In this document: positions 17,352 to 27,000 of the stretch, piece after piece
How positions within the stretch are numbered: the first letter of the stretch is position 1
Layout: each line of letters begins with the position of its first letter
DNA from: Nocardioides flavescens
GTDB taxonomy: Bacteria; Actinomycetota; Actinomycetes; Propionibacteriales; Nocardioidaceae
Direction of reading: 5' to 3'
DNA: 64,000 nucleotides
NCBI RefSeq assembly: GCF_009823805.1
Contig: NZ_WUEK01000003.1
Location: 341,952 to 405,951 of the forward strand
Program-made: the position numbers and the translations under genes
The notes under the pieces: generated by a model
Seen by the model: only the letters and a program-made list of their open reading frames with translations
Databases searched by the model: none
Told to the model about the DNA's origin: nothing

Positions 17352-18015
17352 CGTGACCCGCCCGCTCCGCCAGCTCCGTCAGCGCCCGGACGGTGAGGCC
17401 CGGCTCGGCGAACGAGGCCGGCCACGGCGTCCCTTGCCGGTCGATCCAGACGGTCTGCAGCCCGGCCGCCGCGGCGCCGTCGAGGTCCCACGGGTGCACC
17501 GCGACCATCGTCAGCTCGGCGGCGAGCGTCTGCAGCTCCCGCACGGCGATGGCGTAGGCGTCGGGGTGCGGCTTCCACACCGGTCCCACCTCGACGCTGA
17601 GCACCGCGGTGACCTCGTCGCGGATCCCGGCCCGCTCGAGCAGTCCCTCCGTCGAGCGCACCGAGCCGTTGGACAGCGTGCTGACCGCGTGACCAGCGTC
17701 GGTGAGCGCACGGACGCCGGGGACGACGTCGGGGTGCACGTCGAGGTCGCCCATCGCCGCGAGCACGTCCTCGACCACCGTCTCCACGTCGCCCTCCAGC
17801 CGCTCGACGCCGTGCAGCGCGACGCGCAGCTCGTCGCGGGCGAGGTCGAGGAACGCCGGCGCCCGCCGCTGGAGCGAGAGGGCGAAGCCGTCGCGCAGGA
17901 GCCCGGCGAACCAGGTCCGGGCGAGCTCCGCCGGCGCGCCGTACGACGACAGCACCTCACCGAGCGGCGAGAGGTCGGAGAGCGTTTCGTTGACGTCGAG
18001 GACGTAGTGGGCCAC
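17341..18015 (-). CDS. HAD-superfamily haloacid dehalogenase type II
   Basis: This 224-residue HAD protein carries motif I as YVLDVNETL (nucleophile Asp7), motif II as VSTLSNGS, motif III Lys in VGPVWKPHPDAY, and motif IV as VAVHPWDLDGAAAAG. This is the (S)-2-haloacid dehalogenase arrangement, and length is normal. It follows closely after the aldehyde dehydrogenase/GMC pair on the same strand (16 bases from the dehydrogenase stop) and may be part of that operon. Dehalogenation of 2-haloacids to 2-hydroxyacids is the family reaction; the natural substrate here is unknown. Confidence 0.85.
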   Translation of the reverse strand: MAHYVLDVNETLSDLSPLGEVLSSYGAPAELARTWFAGLLRDGFALSLQRRAPAFLDLARDELRVALHGVERLEGDVETVVEDVLAAMGDLDVHPDVVPGVRALTDAGHAVSTLSNGSVRSTEGLLERAGIRDEVTAVLSVEVGPVWKPHPDAYAIAVRELQTLAAELTMVAVHPWDLDGAAAAGLQTVWIDRQGTPWPASFAEPGLTVRALTELAERAGHVNP

Positions 18016-18031
18016 GTCGCCCCGTACCCGC

Positions 18032-19576
18032 TCAGGACCGCAGCGTCTTCTTCCCCCCGTGCAGCAGGGTGACGACGAGGTTGAGCGCCTTCTCGTCCTT
18101 GGCCGTACGCCGGAACGACGTGAGGTTGAGCGGTGGGGCGTAGCGCTGCTTGGTGATCGCCTTGGCGTAGGTGAACTCCTTGAGCCCGTCGGGGCCGTGG
18201 ATGCGACCGAAGCCGGACTCGCCGACGCCGCCGAAGGGCAGGCCGGGCACGCCGGCGAAGGTGATGATCCCGTTGACCGAGGTCATGCCCGAGCGGATGC
18301 GGCGGGCGATCGCGACGCCGTTGCGCTTGGAGAACACCGCGCCCGCAAGGCCGTAGCGACCGGCGTTGGTGAGACGCACCGCCTCGTCCATGTCGCGCAC
18401 GGGGTTGATCGCCAGGGTCGGGCCGAAGGTCTCCTCGGTGATCGCGCTCGAGGTCTCCGGGACGTGGGTCAGGATCGTCGGCTGCACGAACCGCTCGCCC
18501 ACGGCGTCGGCCCCACCGACGACGGCGGTCGCGCCCTGGTCGAGGGCGTCCTGGACGTGGCGGCGGATGATGTCGACCTGCGACGGCACGGTGATCGGGC
18601 CGATCTGCGCGCCCGCGTCGCTGCCGGCCCGCACCTCGCGGGCCTGCTCCGCGATCTCGGAGACGAACGCGCTGAACACCTTCTCGTGCACGTAGACGCG
18701 CTCGGTGCCGATGCAGGTCTGGCCGGCGTTGGACATGCCGCCCCACAGCGCAGCCTCCGCGGCCTTGGCGAGGTCGGCGTCCTCGTCGACGATCAGCGCG
18801 TCCTTGCCGCCGGCCTCGATGACGACGGGGGTGAGGCGCTCGGCGCACGCCGCCATCACCTTCTTCCCGGTGGCCGTGGAGCCGGTGAACGCCAGCTTGT
18901 CGATGCGCGAGGTGCACAGCGCCGCCCCGGTCTCCCCGAGACCGGTGACGGTCTGCAGGAGGGGGATGCCACCGACCACCTCGGCGAGCTTGTCGGCCAG
19001 CCAGACCCCGATGCCCGGAGTGTGCTCGCTGGGCTTGAAGACGACCGCGTTGCCGGCGGCGAGCGCGTAGGCGATGGAGCCCAGCGGCGTGAAGACGGGG
19101 TAGTTCCACGGGCCGATGACGCCGACGACGCCGAGCGGCTTGTACTCCACCGTCGAGCGCTGGTTGGCCATCACCAGGCCCGAGGCCACCCGGCGCGGGC
19201 CGAGCACCTTCTTCGCGTGCTTGGCCGCCCAGGCGATGTGGTCGACGGCGAGCGCGATCTCGAGCTGCGCGTCGGCGACCGGCTTGCCGGTCTCGCGGTG
19301 CGAGAGCTCGGCGAGCTGGGCGGTCCGTCGGGTGATGACGCTGCGCCAGGTGAGCAGGACGTCGGCGCGCTGGTCGAAGCTCAGCCCGCCCCACCAGTCG
19401 GCGGCGCCGCGGGCCCGCTCGACCGCCAGCGCGACGTCCTCGGCGCTGGCGACCGGGTGCACGCCGACGACGTCACCGGTCGCCGGGTCGAGCGAGGTGA
19501 AGGTCTCGACGCCGTCGGCGGGGACGGACGCCGAGGTGGGCGGCGGGGACGGGTGGCGGTCGTACGTCGAGGTCAC
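18032..19576 (-). CDS. NAD(P)-dependent aldehyde dehydrogenase (succinate-semialdehyde dehydrogenase-like)
   Basis: The GTG at 19576 overlaps the GMC oxidoreductase stop and gives 514 residues. The active site is complete: VGVIGPWNYPV, KPSEHTPG (cofactor Lys), FTGSTATGKKVM, the catalytic Glu in IEAGGKDALIVDEDADL and the nucleophilic Cys in NAGQTCIGTERVYV, then EETFGPTLAI. The C-terminal LPFGGVGESGFGRIHG closes the fold. The nearest remembered subgroup is actinobacterial GabD2-type enzymes. It would oxidise the aldehyde made by the upstream GMC enzyme to a carboxylic acid. Confidence 0.92.
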   Translation of the reverse strand: MTSTYDRHPSPPPTSASVPADGVETFTSLDPATGDVVGVHPVASAEDVALAVERARGAADWWGGLSFDQRADVLLTWRSVITRRTAQLAELSHRETGKPVADAQLEIALAVDHIAWAAKHAKKVLGPRRVASGLVMANQRSTVEYKPLGVVGVIGPWNYPVFTPLGSIAYALAAGNAVVFKPSEHTPGIGVWLADKLAEVVGGIPLLQTVTGLGETGAALCTSRIDKLAFTGSTATGKKVMAACAERLTPVVIEAGGKDALIVDEDADLAKAAEAALWGGMSNAGQTCIGTERVYVHEKVFSAFVSEIAEQAREVRAGSDAGAQIGPITVPSQVDIIRRHVQDALDQGATAVVGGADAVGERFVQPTILTHVPETSSAITEETFGPTLAINPVRDMDEAVRLTNAGRYGLAGAVFSKRNGVAIARRIRSGMTSVNGIITFAGVPGLPFGGVGESGFGRIHGPDGLKEFTYAKAITKQRYAPPLNLTSFRRTAKDEKALNLVVTLLHGGKKTLRS

Positions 19577-21180
19577 CGGGACTCCTTCAGCAGGTCGGCG
19601 GCCTTCTCGCCGATCATGATCGTGGGGGCGTTGGTGTTGCCGCGCGGGACGGCCGGCATGACGGAGGCGTCGGCGATGCGGAGGCCCTCGACGCCGCGCA
19701 CCCGCAGCTGCGGGTCGACGACGCTCTCGTCGCCGGTGCCCATCGCGCAGGTGCCGACCGGGTGGTAGAGCGTCTGGCACAGGCGGTTGATGGAGGCGTA
19801 GACCTGGTCCTCGGTCGGGCTCAGCGACGCCGGCTCCCACGGCGCCTCGACATAGCGCGCGAGCGGACCGTCCTTCAGGACCTCGCAGGCCCGTCGTACG
19901 CCGGCGGCGAGCGCCTCGAGGTCGGCGCGGTCGTCGAGGTAGGCCGCCTCGATCTCGGGCTTCCACGACGGGTCGCTCGAGCGCAGCCGCAGGTGGCCAC
20001 GGCTCTGGACGTCGACGAGGGTCGCGGCCAGCGTCAGCGCGGGTCGGGTCGGCTCGTGCAGGCCGTTGTCCCAGAAGCCGGTCGGGGCGAAGTGGAACTG
20101 CAGGTCGGGCAGGTCGAGGTCGTCGCGGGAGGTGAAGAACGCGCCCGCCTCGGCGACGTTGGAGGTGAGCGGACCACGGCCCAGCTTCTGCGCCTTGAGC
20201 AGCTGCCCGAGGTTGAGCGAGGCGGCGATGTCGGTGGTGTCGCGGGTGTGCACGAGCACCCCAGAGACCGGGTGGTCCTGGAGGTTCTGCCCGACGCCGG
20301 GCAGGTCGACGCGCACGTCGATGCCGTGCTCGCGCAGGTGCGCCCCGGGGCCGATGCCGGAGAGCATGAGCAGCTGCGGTGAGTTGACCGCGCCGCCGGC
20401 GAGGACGACCTCGCCGTCGACGCGGACGGTCTCGGTGCGTCCGTCGCGCCGGTAGGTGACCCCGACCGCGCGCGTGGTGCCCGCGCCGCCCTCGAGGTCG
20501 ATCGAGGTCACGAAGGCCCCCGTCCGCAGCACCAGGTTGGGCCGCGACAGAGCGGGGCGGATGTAGGCGTCGGCGACCGACCAGCGGCGGCCCTTGCGGC
20601 AGGTGACCTGGTAGAGCCCGGCGCCCTCCTGCTCGGCGCCGTTGAAGTCGTCGGTGCGCTTCATCCCGTTGGCGACGGCCGACTCGACGAACGCCAGGCT
20701 GAGCTCGTGGTCGTGGCGGCGGTCCTCGACGTGCAGCGGACCGTCGTTGCCGTGGAAGCGGTTGCGGATGCGCTGGTTGCCCTCGGAGCGCACGAAGTAG
20801 GGCAGGACGTCGTCGTAGCCCCAGCCCTCGGCGCCGTAGCCGTCGCGCCACCGGTCGTAGTCAGCGCGGTTGCCGCGGATGTAGATCATCGCGTTCATCG
20901 ACGAGCACCCGCCGAGCGCCTTCATGCGCGGCCAGTCGGCCCGCCGGCTGCCCAGGTGCTTCTGCGGCGTGGTCTCGTAGCCCCAGTCCCAGGAGGTCTT
21001 GAACAGCGTCGAGAACCCCGCCGGCAGGTGGATCATGTCGTCGTCGTCCATCGGACCGGCCTCGAGCAGCAGCACCCGGACACCCGGGTCCTCGGTGAGC
21101 CGGGCGGCGACCACACCGCCCCCGCTGCCCGAGCCGATCACCACGTAGTCGAAGGTCTCGATGCCGCTCTCGTTGGCCAC
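19573..21180 (-). CDS. GMC-family alcohol oxidoreductase (choline dehydrogenase-like)
   Basis: The chosen GTG at 21180 follows GAGAGGA with a 5-base spacer and gives 535 residues; a longer frame to 21258 has no ribosome site. Hallmarks are the FAD loop VIGSGSGGGVVAARL, LLLEAGP, the GMC signature GGCSSMNAMIYIRG, GAVNSPQLLMLSGIGP, and the catalytic His/Asn region LYHPVGTCAMG and PRGNTNAPTIMIGEKAADL. The family oxidises primary alcohols with FAD. Coupled to an aldehyde dehydrogenase, it forms an alcohol-to-acid module; choline to betaine is one possibility, but aliphatic alcohols fit equally. Confidence 0.92.
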   Translation of the reverse strand: MANESGIETFDYVVIGSGSGGGVVAARLTEDPGVRVLLLEAGPMDDDDMIHLPAGFSTLFKTSWDWGYETTPQKHLGSRRADWPRMKALGGCSSMNAMIYIRGNRADYDRWRDGYGAEGWGYDDVLPYFVRSEGNQRIRNRFHGNDGPLHVEDRRHDHELSLAFVESAVANGMKRTDDFNGAEQEGAGLYQVTCRKGRRWSVADAYIRPALSRPNLVLRTGAFVTSIDLEGGAGTTRAVGVTYRRDGRTETVRVDGEVVLAGGAVNSPQLLMLSGIGPGAHLREHGIDVRVDLPGVGQNLQDHPVSGVLVHTRDTTDIAASLNLGQLLKAQKLGRGPLTSNVAEAGAFFTSRDDLDLPDLQFHFAPTGFWDNGLHEPTRPALTLAATLVDVQSRGHLRLRSSDPSWKPEIEAAYLDDRADLEALAAGVRRACEVLKDGPLARYVEAPWEPASLSPTEDQVYASINRLCQTLYHPVGTCAMGTGDESVVDPQLRVRGVEGLRIADASVMPAVPRGNTNAPTIMIGEKAADLLKESR

Positions 21181-21281
21181 GTTCGTCCTCTCGCCGCGTG
21201 CGGGTGACGCAGGACACACAACGTACGTCGACGGCGTCGCTGACACCAGAACTGTCACGGAACGAGACGGTCGACTGGGTA

Positions 21282-21312
21282 CCTAAGTAGAGAAGACACT
21301 CATGGACTTAGG
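21282..21312. promoter_or_regulatory. Inverted repeat upstream of the TspO-like gene
   Basis: CCTAAGT at 21282-21288 and ACTTAGG at 21306-21312 form a perfect 7-bp inverted repeat with a 17-base spacer, spanning the expected promoter and leader of the gene at 21323. The second arm touches the Shine-Dalgarno (GGGAG), so either an operator or an RNA hairpin hiding the ribosome site is possible. Confidence 0.4.
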
Positions 21313-21322
21313 GAGTTGCACG

Positions 21323-22141
21323 ATGGCCCGCACCGAAGGAGTCGCCCTGGGCGACGTGACCCGGACCGGCGCGACGAGCGGCACGAAGGGCACGAGCGCC
21401 GCGCGTGGGCGGGGCCTCGCCTGGGCGGTCCTCGCCACAGCCGTCCTGCAGGTGCTGGCCCCCGTCGTCCCGGCCCTCGGTGCGGGCGCCTCGCCCGGCG
21501 AGGGGGCGGGCGCCGAGCTGCTCATCACCCCCGTCGGGTGGGCGTTCTCGATCTGGGGGGTCATCTACACCCTGGCGATCGTGCAGGCGGTCTCCGCGCT
21601 GGTGAGCAAGGACGCTCGGGTCTCACGCCGCTTCCAGGTCGACCAGGTGGCGCTCTACCTCGCGGGCACGCTGTGGATCTTCATGGCCGCGCTCGAGAGC
21701 AGCACGCTCACCTTCCTCGCGCTGGCCCTGATGTTCGCTGCGGCCGTCGACGGCGTGCTCACCCTGGCCCGTGCGGCCGTCGAGCCGCGGTGGTTCGGCG
21801 TCCTCACCCGCGCGGCGTTCGGGCTGTACGCCGGCTGGGTGACCGCGGCGTTCTTCCTCAACCTCTCCACCGCGCTCGTCGGGTGGGGCGTCGTCGAGGC
21901 GGACCAGGTCGCGTGGCAGCTGATCGTGGTCGCCGTCGCCACCGGCACGCTCGTCGGCCTGCTGCTGACGACCCGCCTGCCGGCGTACGCCCTCGCCGGT
22001 CTCTGGGCGCTCTTCGGCATCGTCGTCACCGGGCTCCAGGACGGCACGGACTCCGTGGTGGTCGCCGGCACCGTCGCCGCGGTCGCGCTGGTCGCCGCCG
22101 CCGCGGTCGCCCTGCGGGGAGGCCCGACGACCGCTCGCTGA
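21323..22141 (+). CDS. Multipass membrane protein, TspO/MBR-like (tryptophan-rich sensory protein type)
   Basis: The ATG at 21323 follows GGGAG at 21311-21315 and yields 272 residues. About seven hydrophobic helices are visible, beginning with LAWAVLATAVLQVLAPVV and including the family-like ITPVGWAFSIWGVIYTLAIV followed by several Trp-containing helices. TspO proteins bind porphyrins and sense light or oxygen; this one is longer than the usual five-helix 160-residue form, so the relationship is distant. It stands alone between the GMC operon (divergent) and the AraC gene. Function is unknown. Confidence 0.6.
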   Translation: MARTEGVALGDVTRTGATSGTKGTSAARGRGLAWAVLATAVLQVLAPVVPALGAGASPGEGAGAELLITPVGWAFSIWGVIYTLAIVQAVSALVSKDARVSRRFQVDQVALYLAGTLWIFMAALESSTLTFLALALMFAAAVDGVLTLARAAVEPRWFGVLTRAAFGLYAGWVTAAFFLNLSTALVGWGVVEADQVAWQLIVVAVATGTLVGLLLTTRLPAYALAGLWALFGIVVTGLQDGTDSVVVAGTVAAVALVAAAAVALRGGPTTAR

Positions 22142-22177
22142 GGGGGCGTGGCGCGCTGGTGTGAGCGGTGTCACCAT

Positions 22178-23125
22178 GTGCCGGTGCCGGTCATCATCCC
22201 CGTCGCCCGCTCGTTCGCCGTCCGCGGCGGCGACGGTGACCGCGTCGCGCAGTGGGAGCGGCACAACGCCGAGGCGCTGATCCCGCTCACCTGCGACGCC
22301 GCGGCGGGCGGCGGGTTCGAGGCCGTCGAGTCCAACCTCCAGCTCTCGCGGCTGCATCTCGCGCGGGTCGCCGCCAGCGGGCACGGGGTGGCGCGCACGG
22401 CGCTCCTTGCCGAGACGCTCCCGGTCCGGTCGGTCGCCGTCTACGCCTCGGTGCGCGGCCGGGCGGTCTTCGAGCGGGACGGGCGTCGGCGGGTGATCGG
22501 GCCCGGGCAGCTCCTGATCTGCGACGCCGACGGGCCGTTCCGCCGCGAGTTCAGCCGTGGGCTCCTGGAGCTCGTGGTCAAGGTCCCCCACGCGGCGCTC
22601 GAGGAGGCCCTGGGGCGTCGACCCCCGGTGTTGCCGCTCGTGCTGTCGAGCGGTCCCTACGTCGACGCGCTGGTCGGCCTCGTCGACCGGGCCGTGCGTC
22701 ACCGCCGTCCCGTGCCCGTGGACGAGCACGCCCTCCTCGAGCTGGTGGCGTGGCTGGTGGCCGATGGACACGTCGACGCCGCGATGGGCCACCGCGTCAC
22801 CGCACGCGCCTACGTCGAGCAGCAGCTCGACGACCCCGCGCTCTGCGCCACCGCCGTCGGCCGGGCCGCAGGGGTCAGCGACCGCACGCTGACCCGGGCC
22901 TTCGCCGCCGCCGGCACCTCGCTGCCCCGCTACGTGCTCGGCCGCCGGCTCGACGCGGCGTACGGCATCCTCGTGACGCCCGGCGCGCCGCCCACCGCCG
23001 AGGTCGCCGCGGGGCTCGGGTTCGCCTCACCGGCCTACTTCAGCCAGAGCTTCCGGCGCCGGTTCGGTGTCGCCGCGGGCACGGTGCGGCGCACCGGGCA
23101 CGGCGCGCAGGAGCCGGCGGCCTGA
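22178..23125 (+). CDS. AraC-family transcriptional regulator
   Basis: The C-terminal AraC/XylS double HTH is clear: RAYVEQQLDDPALCATAVGRAAGVSDRTLTRAFAAAG followed by LPRYVLGRRLDAAYGIL and GLGFASPAYFSQSFRRRFGV. The N-terminal 200 residues fit the AraC-binding-like domain found in regulators of aromatic catabolism. GTG 22178 is preferred because the family-like VIIPVARSFAVRGGDGD follows it; GTG 22148 is possible and neither has a strong ribosome site. It lies 93 bases upstream of the hydroxyquinol genes on the same strand and is their likely activator. Confidence 0.87.
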   Translation: MPVPVIIPVARSFAVRGGDGDRVAQWERHNAEALIPLTCDAAAGGGFEAVESNLQLSRLHLARVAASGHGVARTALLAETLPVRSVAVYASVRGRAVFERDGRRRVIGPGQLLICDADGPFRREFSRGLLELVVKVPHAALEEALGRRPPVLPLVLSSGPYVDALVGLVDRAVRHRRPVPVDEHALLELVAWLVADGHVDAAMGHRVTARAYVEQQLDDPALCATAVGRAAGVSDRTLTRAFAAAGTSLPRYVLGRRLDAAYGILVTPGAPPTAEVAAGLGFASPAYFSQSFRRRFGVAAGTVRRTGHGAQEPAA

Positions 23126-23218
23126 TCCCGGGGTGCAGGTCCGAACGGACCTTCTCCATTTCCGCCACCTGAGGCCGCGGCGCTGGTCCGGGCCGGGCCG
23201 CGCTCGCAGAATGGCGCC

Positions 23219-25009
23219 ATGCCTGAATTCTCCGACGGGATGAGCGAGACCGAGCTGCCGCGCACGGAGGACGTCGTCGAGACCGACGTCCTGGTGGTCG
23301 GCTCGGGGCCGGCCGGTGCCGCCGCGGCGCTCCTGCTCAGCGAGCTCGGCGTCGACAACATCATGATCACGAAGTACCGCTGGACCGCCAACACCCCGCG
23401 CGCCCACATCACCAACCAGAGGGCGATGGAGATCTTCCGCGACCTGGGCATCGAGGACCAGGTGCTGGCGGACGCCACGCCGCACGACCTGGTCGGCGAC
23501 ACCGTCTTCTGCACCTCGATCGCGGGCGAGGAGATCGGTCGCATCCGCACCTGGGGCACCCGGCCCGACCGCGAGGCGGACTACCGGCTCGCCAGCCCCT
23601 GCCTGACCGTCGACATCCCGCAGACCTACCTCGAGCCGATCCTGGTCCGCAACGCCGCCGTCCGGGGCACCGAGGCCCGCTTCTCCACGGAGTACCTCTC
23701 GAGCAGCCAGGACGAGGACGGGGTCCGCGTCCGGGTGCGCGACCGGCTGACCGGGCACGAGTACACCATCCGCACGAAGTACCTCATCGGGGCCGACGGG
23801 GCCCGGTCCCGGGTGGCGGCGGACGCCGAGCTGCCGTACGAGGGCGCGATGGACATCGCCGGCTCGATGAACATCACCTTCAAGGCCGACATCTCCGAGC
23901 TGGTCGACCACCGCCCCTCGGTCCTCTACTGGGTGATCCAGCCGGGCTCCAACGTCGGCGGGATCGGCACCGGGCTGGTGCGCATGGTCCGGCCGTGGGA
24001 CGAGTGGCTGATCGTGTGGGGCTACGACATCGCCTCGCCGCCGCCCGAGCTCGACGACGAGATGGCGCGCGGCATCGTGCGGGACCTGCTCGGCATGCCC
24101 GAGCTCGAGCCCGAGATCACCGGCTACTCGCTGTGGGGCGTCAACGAGATGTACGCGACGCGGCTGCAGACGGGGCGGGTCTTCTGCGTCGGCGACGCCG
24201 TGCACCGCCACCCGCCGTCGAACGGCCTCGGCTCGAACACCAGCATCCAGGACTCCTACAACCTCGCGTGGAAGCTCGCGGCGGTGCTGCGGGGGCAGGC
24301 CGATCCGAGCCTGCTCGACTCCTACACCGACGAGCGGGCGCCGGTGGCGCGCCGGATCGTGACCCGCGCGAACCGGAGCGCGCGCGAGTTCGCCGACATC
24401 TTCGAGGCCCTGGGCGTGGTGGGGCTCGAGGGCGAGGAGATGGCCGCAGCCATCGAGGAGCGCAAGGCCGCCACCCCGGCGGGCGAGGCCAAGCGCGCGG
24501 CGCTGGCGAAGGCGATGGAGACCAAGAACTACGAGTTCAACGCGCACGGGGTCGAGCTCGGCCAGTTCTACGAGTCCTCCGCCGTCGTGTCCGACGGCAC
24601 CCGCCCTGCCCCCTCCCGCGACGAGGACCTCTACCACGTGATGTCGACGTCGCCCGGCGCGCACCTCCCGCACGCCTGGGTGGGCGACAACACCACCCGC
24701 CTGGCGCTGATGGACCTCGCGCCCTACCACCGCTGGACGCTCCTGACCGGCCCGACCGGCGAGGCGTGGTCGGAGGCGGCCGAGGCGGTCTCGGCCGAGC
24801 TGGGCGTGCCCCTCGAGACCGTGGTGATCGGTCCGGGTCGCCCCGTGACCGACCTCTACTTCGACTGGGCGAAGCTCCGCGAGGTCGAGGAGTCCGGAGC
24901 GCTGCTCGTGCGACCCGACAAGCACGTCGCGTGGCGGTCCACGGCGTTGACCGACCAGCCCGTCGACGACCTGCGCGCCGCGATGCTCCAGCTGCTGGGT
25001 CGCCGGTGA
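23219..25009 (+). CDS. FAD-dependent phenol hydroxylase (TfdB/resorcinol hydroxylase-like)
   Basis: A 596-residue class A flavoprotein hydroxylase with the FAD loop [19 protein letters not shown], the [11 protein letters not shown] motif and the GD motif [32 protein letters not shown]. The C-terminal thioredoxin-like domain of phenol hydroxylases is also present (about residues 420-596). Best remembered relatives are 2,4-dichlorophenol 6-monooxygenase and resorcinol 4-hydroxylases. Coupling to maleylacetate reductase and hydroxyquinol dioxygenase suggests that it makes benzene-1,2,4-triol from resorcinol or another phenol. It ends in a GTGA overlap with the next gene. Confidence 0.88.
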   Translation: MPEFSDGMSETELPRTEDVVETDVLVVGSGPAGAAAALLLSELGVDNIMITKYRWTANTPRAHITNQRAMEIFRDLGIEDQVLADATPHDLVGDTVFCTSIAGEEIGRIRTWGTRPDREADYRLASPCLTVDIPQTYLEPILVRNAAVRGTEARFSTEYLSSSQDEDGVRVRVRDRLTGHEYTIRTKYLIGADGARSRVAADAELPYEGAMDIAGSMNITFKADISELVDHRPSVLYWVIQPGSNVGGIGTGLVRMVRPWDEWLIVWGYDIASPPPELDDEMARGIVRDLLGMPELEPEITGYSLWGVNEMYATRLQTGRVFCVGDAVHRHPPSNGLGSNTSIQDSYNLAWKLAAVLRGQADPSLLDSYTDERAPVARRIVTRANRSAREFADIFEALGVVGLEGEEMAAAIEERKAATPAGEAKRAALAKAMETKNYEFNAHGVELGQFYESSAVVSDGTRPAPSRDEDLYHVMSTSPGAHLPHAWVGDNTTRLALMDLAPYHRWTLLTGPTGEAWSEAAEAVSAELGVPLETVVIGPGRPVTDLYFDWAKLREVEESGALLVRPDKHVAWRSTALTDQPVDDLRAAMLQLLGRR

Positions 25010-26079
25010 GGTTCACGCACGAGACGCTGCCGCAGCGCGTCGTCTTCGCGAGGGGCGAGGCCGCGCAGGCCGTCGCCGCCGAGGTCGAGGCGCTGGGCGC
25101 CTCGCGGGTCATGCTGATCGCCTCCGAGCGCGAGGCGACCCTCGCCGACCCCGTCGCGGCGGTGCTGCCGGTCGCCGTGCGTCACGACGAGGTCGTGATG
25201 CACGTGCCGGTCGACGTCGCCCGCCGGGCGCGCTCGGTCGCCGCGGAGCACGACGTCGACGCGCTGGTCAGCCTCGGCGGCGGCTCGACGACGGGACTGG
25301 CCAAGGCGGTCGCGCTCACCACCGGGCTGCCGGTCGTCGCCGTGCCCACGACGTACGCCGGCTCGGAGGCGACCGACGTGTGGGGCCTGACCGAGGACGG
25401 CACCAAGACCACGGGCGTCGACGCGCGCGTGCTGCCGCGCTCGGTCGTCTACGACGCCTCCCTGCTGCGCGGCCTGCCGTCGGAGCTGGCCGTCGCCTCG
25501 GGGCTCAACGCCCTGGCGCACTGCGTCGACTCGATGTGGGGACCGCGGGCCGACCCGATCGACCGGGCGCTCGCGGGCGAGGGCATCCGAGCCCTGGCCG
25601 CGGGACTGCCCGGGATCGCCGAGGTGGCCGGCACCGACGGGGACGGCAGCGACGAGTCCGCGATCGAGCAGACCCTCTACGGCGCCTACCTCGCCGCGGT
25701 GTCCTTCGCCTCGGCGGGCTCGGGGATGCACCACAAGATCTGCCACGTGCTCGGCGGCATGTTCGACCTGCCCCACGCCCAGACCCACGCGGTGGTGCTG
25801 CCGCACGTCCTGGCGTTCAACGCCCCCCACGCTCCCGACGCCGAACGCCGCATCGCCGCGGCCTTCGGCAGCGCGAGCGCCGTGGCGGGCCTGGCCGCCC
25901 TGCGCGCCCGGCTGGACGCGCCCCGGGCCCTGCGCGACTACGGCATGCCGCACGACGGCATCCCCCGCGCGGTGGAGCCGATCCTGGCCGCCGTGCCCGG
26001 CAACAACCCCACCCCCGTCACGAGGGACGACGTCACCGCGCTGCTCGAGGCCGCGTGGGCAGGAGAGGAGACCGCATGA
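25006..26079 (+). CDS. Maleylacetate reductase
   Basis: The GTG at 25006 overlaps the hydroxylase stop and yields 357 residues. The protein is a group III iron-type alcohol dehydrogenase: [21 protein letters not shown] and [15 protein letters not shown] bind NAD(P)H, and the metal-region histidines appear in [43 protein letters not shown]. The [10 protein letters not shown] segment is a maleylacetate reductase signature. It reduces maleylacetate to 3-oxoadipate. Its end overlaps the dioxygenase start as ATGA. Confidence 0.94.
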   Translation: MRFTHETLPQRVVFARGEAAQAVAAEVEALGASRVMLIASEREATLADPVAAVLPVAVRHDEVVMHVPVDVARRARSVAAEHDVDALVSLGGGSTTGLAKAVALTTGLPVVAVPTTYAGSEATDVWGLTEDGTKTTGVDARVLPRSVVYDASLLRGLPSELAVASGLNALAHCVDSMWGPRADPIDRALAGEGIRALAAGLPGIAEVAGTDGDGSDESAIEQTLYGAYLAAVSFASAGSGMHHKICHVLGGMFDLPHAQTHAVVLPHVLAFNAPHAPDAERRIAAAFGSASAVAGLAALRARLDAPRALRDYGMPHDGIPRAVEPILAAVPGNNPTPVTRDDVTALLEAAWAGEETA

Positions 26080-26963
26080 GCGCCGGAGTCAGCCCGGAAC
26101 AGGCAGCGCGCGAGGAGGAGCTGGTCGAGCGGGTCGTGCGCTCCTTCGACGACTGCGCCGACCCGCGGCTGCAGCAGCTGATGGTCTCGCTGACCCGGCA
26201 CCTCCACGCCTTCGTCCGCGACGTGCGCCTCACCGAGGCCGAGTGGGGTGCGGCCGTCGACTTCCTGACCCGCGCCGGTCACATCACCGACGACCGCCGC
26301 CAGGAGTTCATCCTGCTCTCGGACGTCTTCGGCGTGTCGATGCAGACGATCGCCGTCAACAACGTGGCCTACGCCGACGCGACCGAGGCCACCGTCTGGG
26401 GACCGTTCTTCGTCGACGGCTCGCCCGAGATCGAGCTCGGAGGCGACATGTCCTTCGGCGCGGTCGGGCAGCCCTGCTGGGTCGAGGGCACGGTCTCCGA
26501 CACCGAGGGCAACCCGGTCGCCGGGGCGCTCGTCGAGGTGTGGGAGGCCGACGACGAGGGGCTCTACGACGTGCAGTACGACGACGACCGCACCTCGGCG
26601 CGGGCGCACTTCCGCACCGCGGACGACGGGTCCTACCGCTTCTGGGCGATCACGCCCACGCCGTACCCGATCCCGCACGACGGCCCGGTCGGCCAGATGC
26701 TCGCCGCGGTCGGTCGCTCGCCGTACCGCGCCTCGCACCTGCACTTCCTGATCCGCGAGCCGGGGTTCCGCGAGCTCGTCACCCACATCTTCGTCGCGGG
26801 CGACGAGCTGCTCGACCACGACAGCGTGTTCGGGGTCAAGGACTCGCTGGTCAAGGAGTTCCTCGAGCAACCGGCCGGCACCCCGACCCCCGACGGACGG
26901 CTGGTCGAGGGCAGCTGGACGCGCACCCGCTTCGACATCGTCCTGGCGCCCGAGGGGGCCTGA
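26076..26963 (+). CDS. Hydroxyquinol 1,2-dioxygenase (intradiol)
   Basis: The ATG at 26076 follows AGGAGAGGAG and gives 295 residues. The N-terminal linker domain (about residues 25-100, [18 protein letters not shown]) and the catalytic beta-sandwich are both present. Fe(III) ligands appear as the Tyr of GLYDVQYDD, the Tyr of [14 protein letters not shown], and the two histidines of ASHLHFLI. The PIPHDGPVG signature with the acidic-rich flanks matches hydroxyquinol rather than catechol dioxygenases. It cleaves benzene-1,2,4-triol to maleylacetate, the substrate of the preceding gene. Confidence 0.94.
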   Translation: MSAGVSPEQAAREEELVERVVRSFDDCADPRLQQLMVSLTRHLHAFVRDVRLTEAEWGAAVDFLTRAGHITDDRRQEFILLSDVFGVSMQTIAVNNVAYADATEATVWGPFFVDGSPEIELGGDMSFGAVGQPCWVEGTVSDTEGNPVAGALVEVWEADDEGLYDVQYDDDRTSARAHFRTADDGSYRFWAITPTPYPIPHDGPVGQMLAAVGRSPYRASHLHFLIREPGFRELVTHIFVAGDELLDHDSVFGVKDSLVKEFLEQPAGTPTPDGRLVEGSWTRTRFDIVLAPEGA

Positions 26964-26968
26964 CCGGC

Positions 26969-26984
26969 CGCGGTGGTCACCGCG
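26969..26984. terminator. Hairpin between converging operons
   Basis: CGCGGTG-GT-CACCGCG forms a 7-bp stem with a minimal loop in the 37-base gap between the hydroxyquinol genes and mysD. There is no T-tract, so it is at most a partial or Rho-assisted terminator. Confidence 0.3.
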
Positions 26985-27000
26985 CCGCGGCGCGAGGTGG

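Noticed and set aside
18032..20851. 939-codon frame suggesting an aldehyde dehydrogenase fused to an N-terminal extension
   Set aside because: The extension is the shadow of the GMC gene; the dehydrogenase starts at 19576 in a GTGA overlap.
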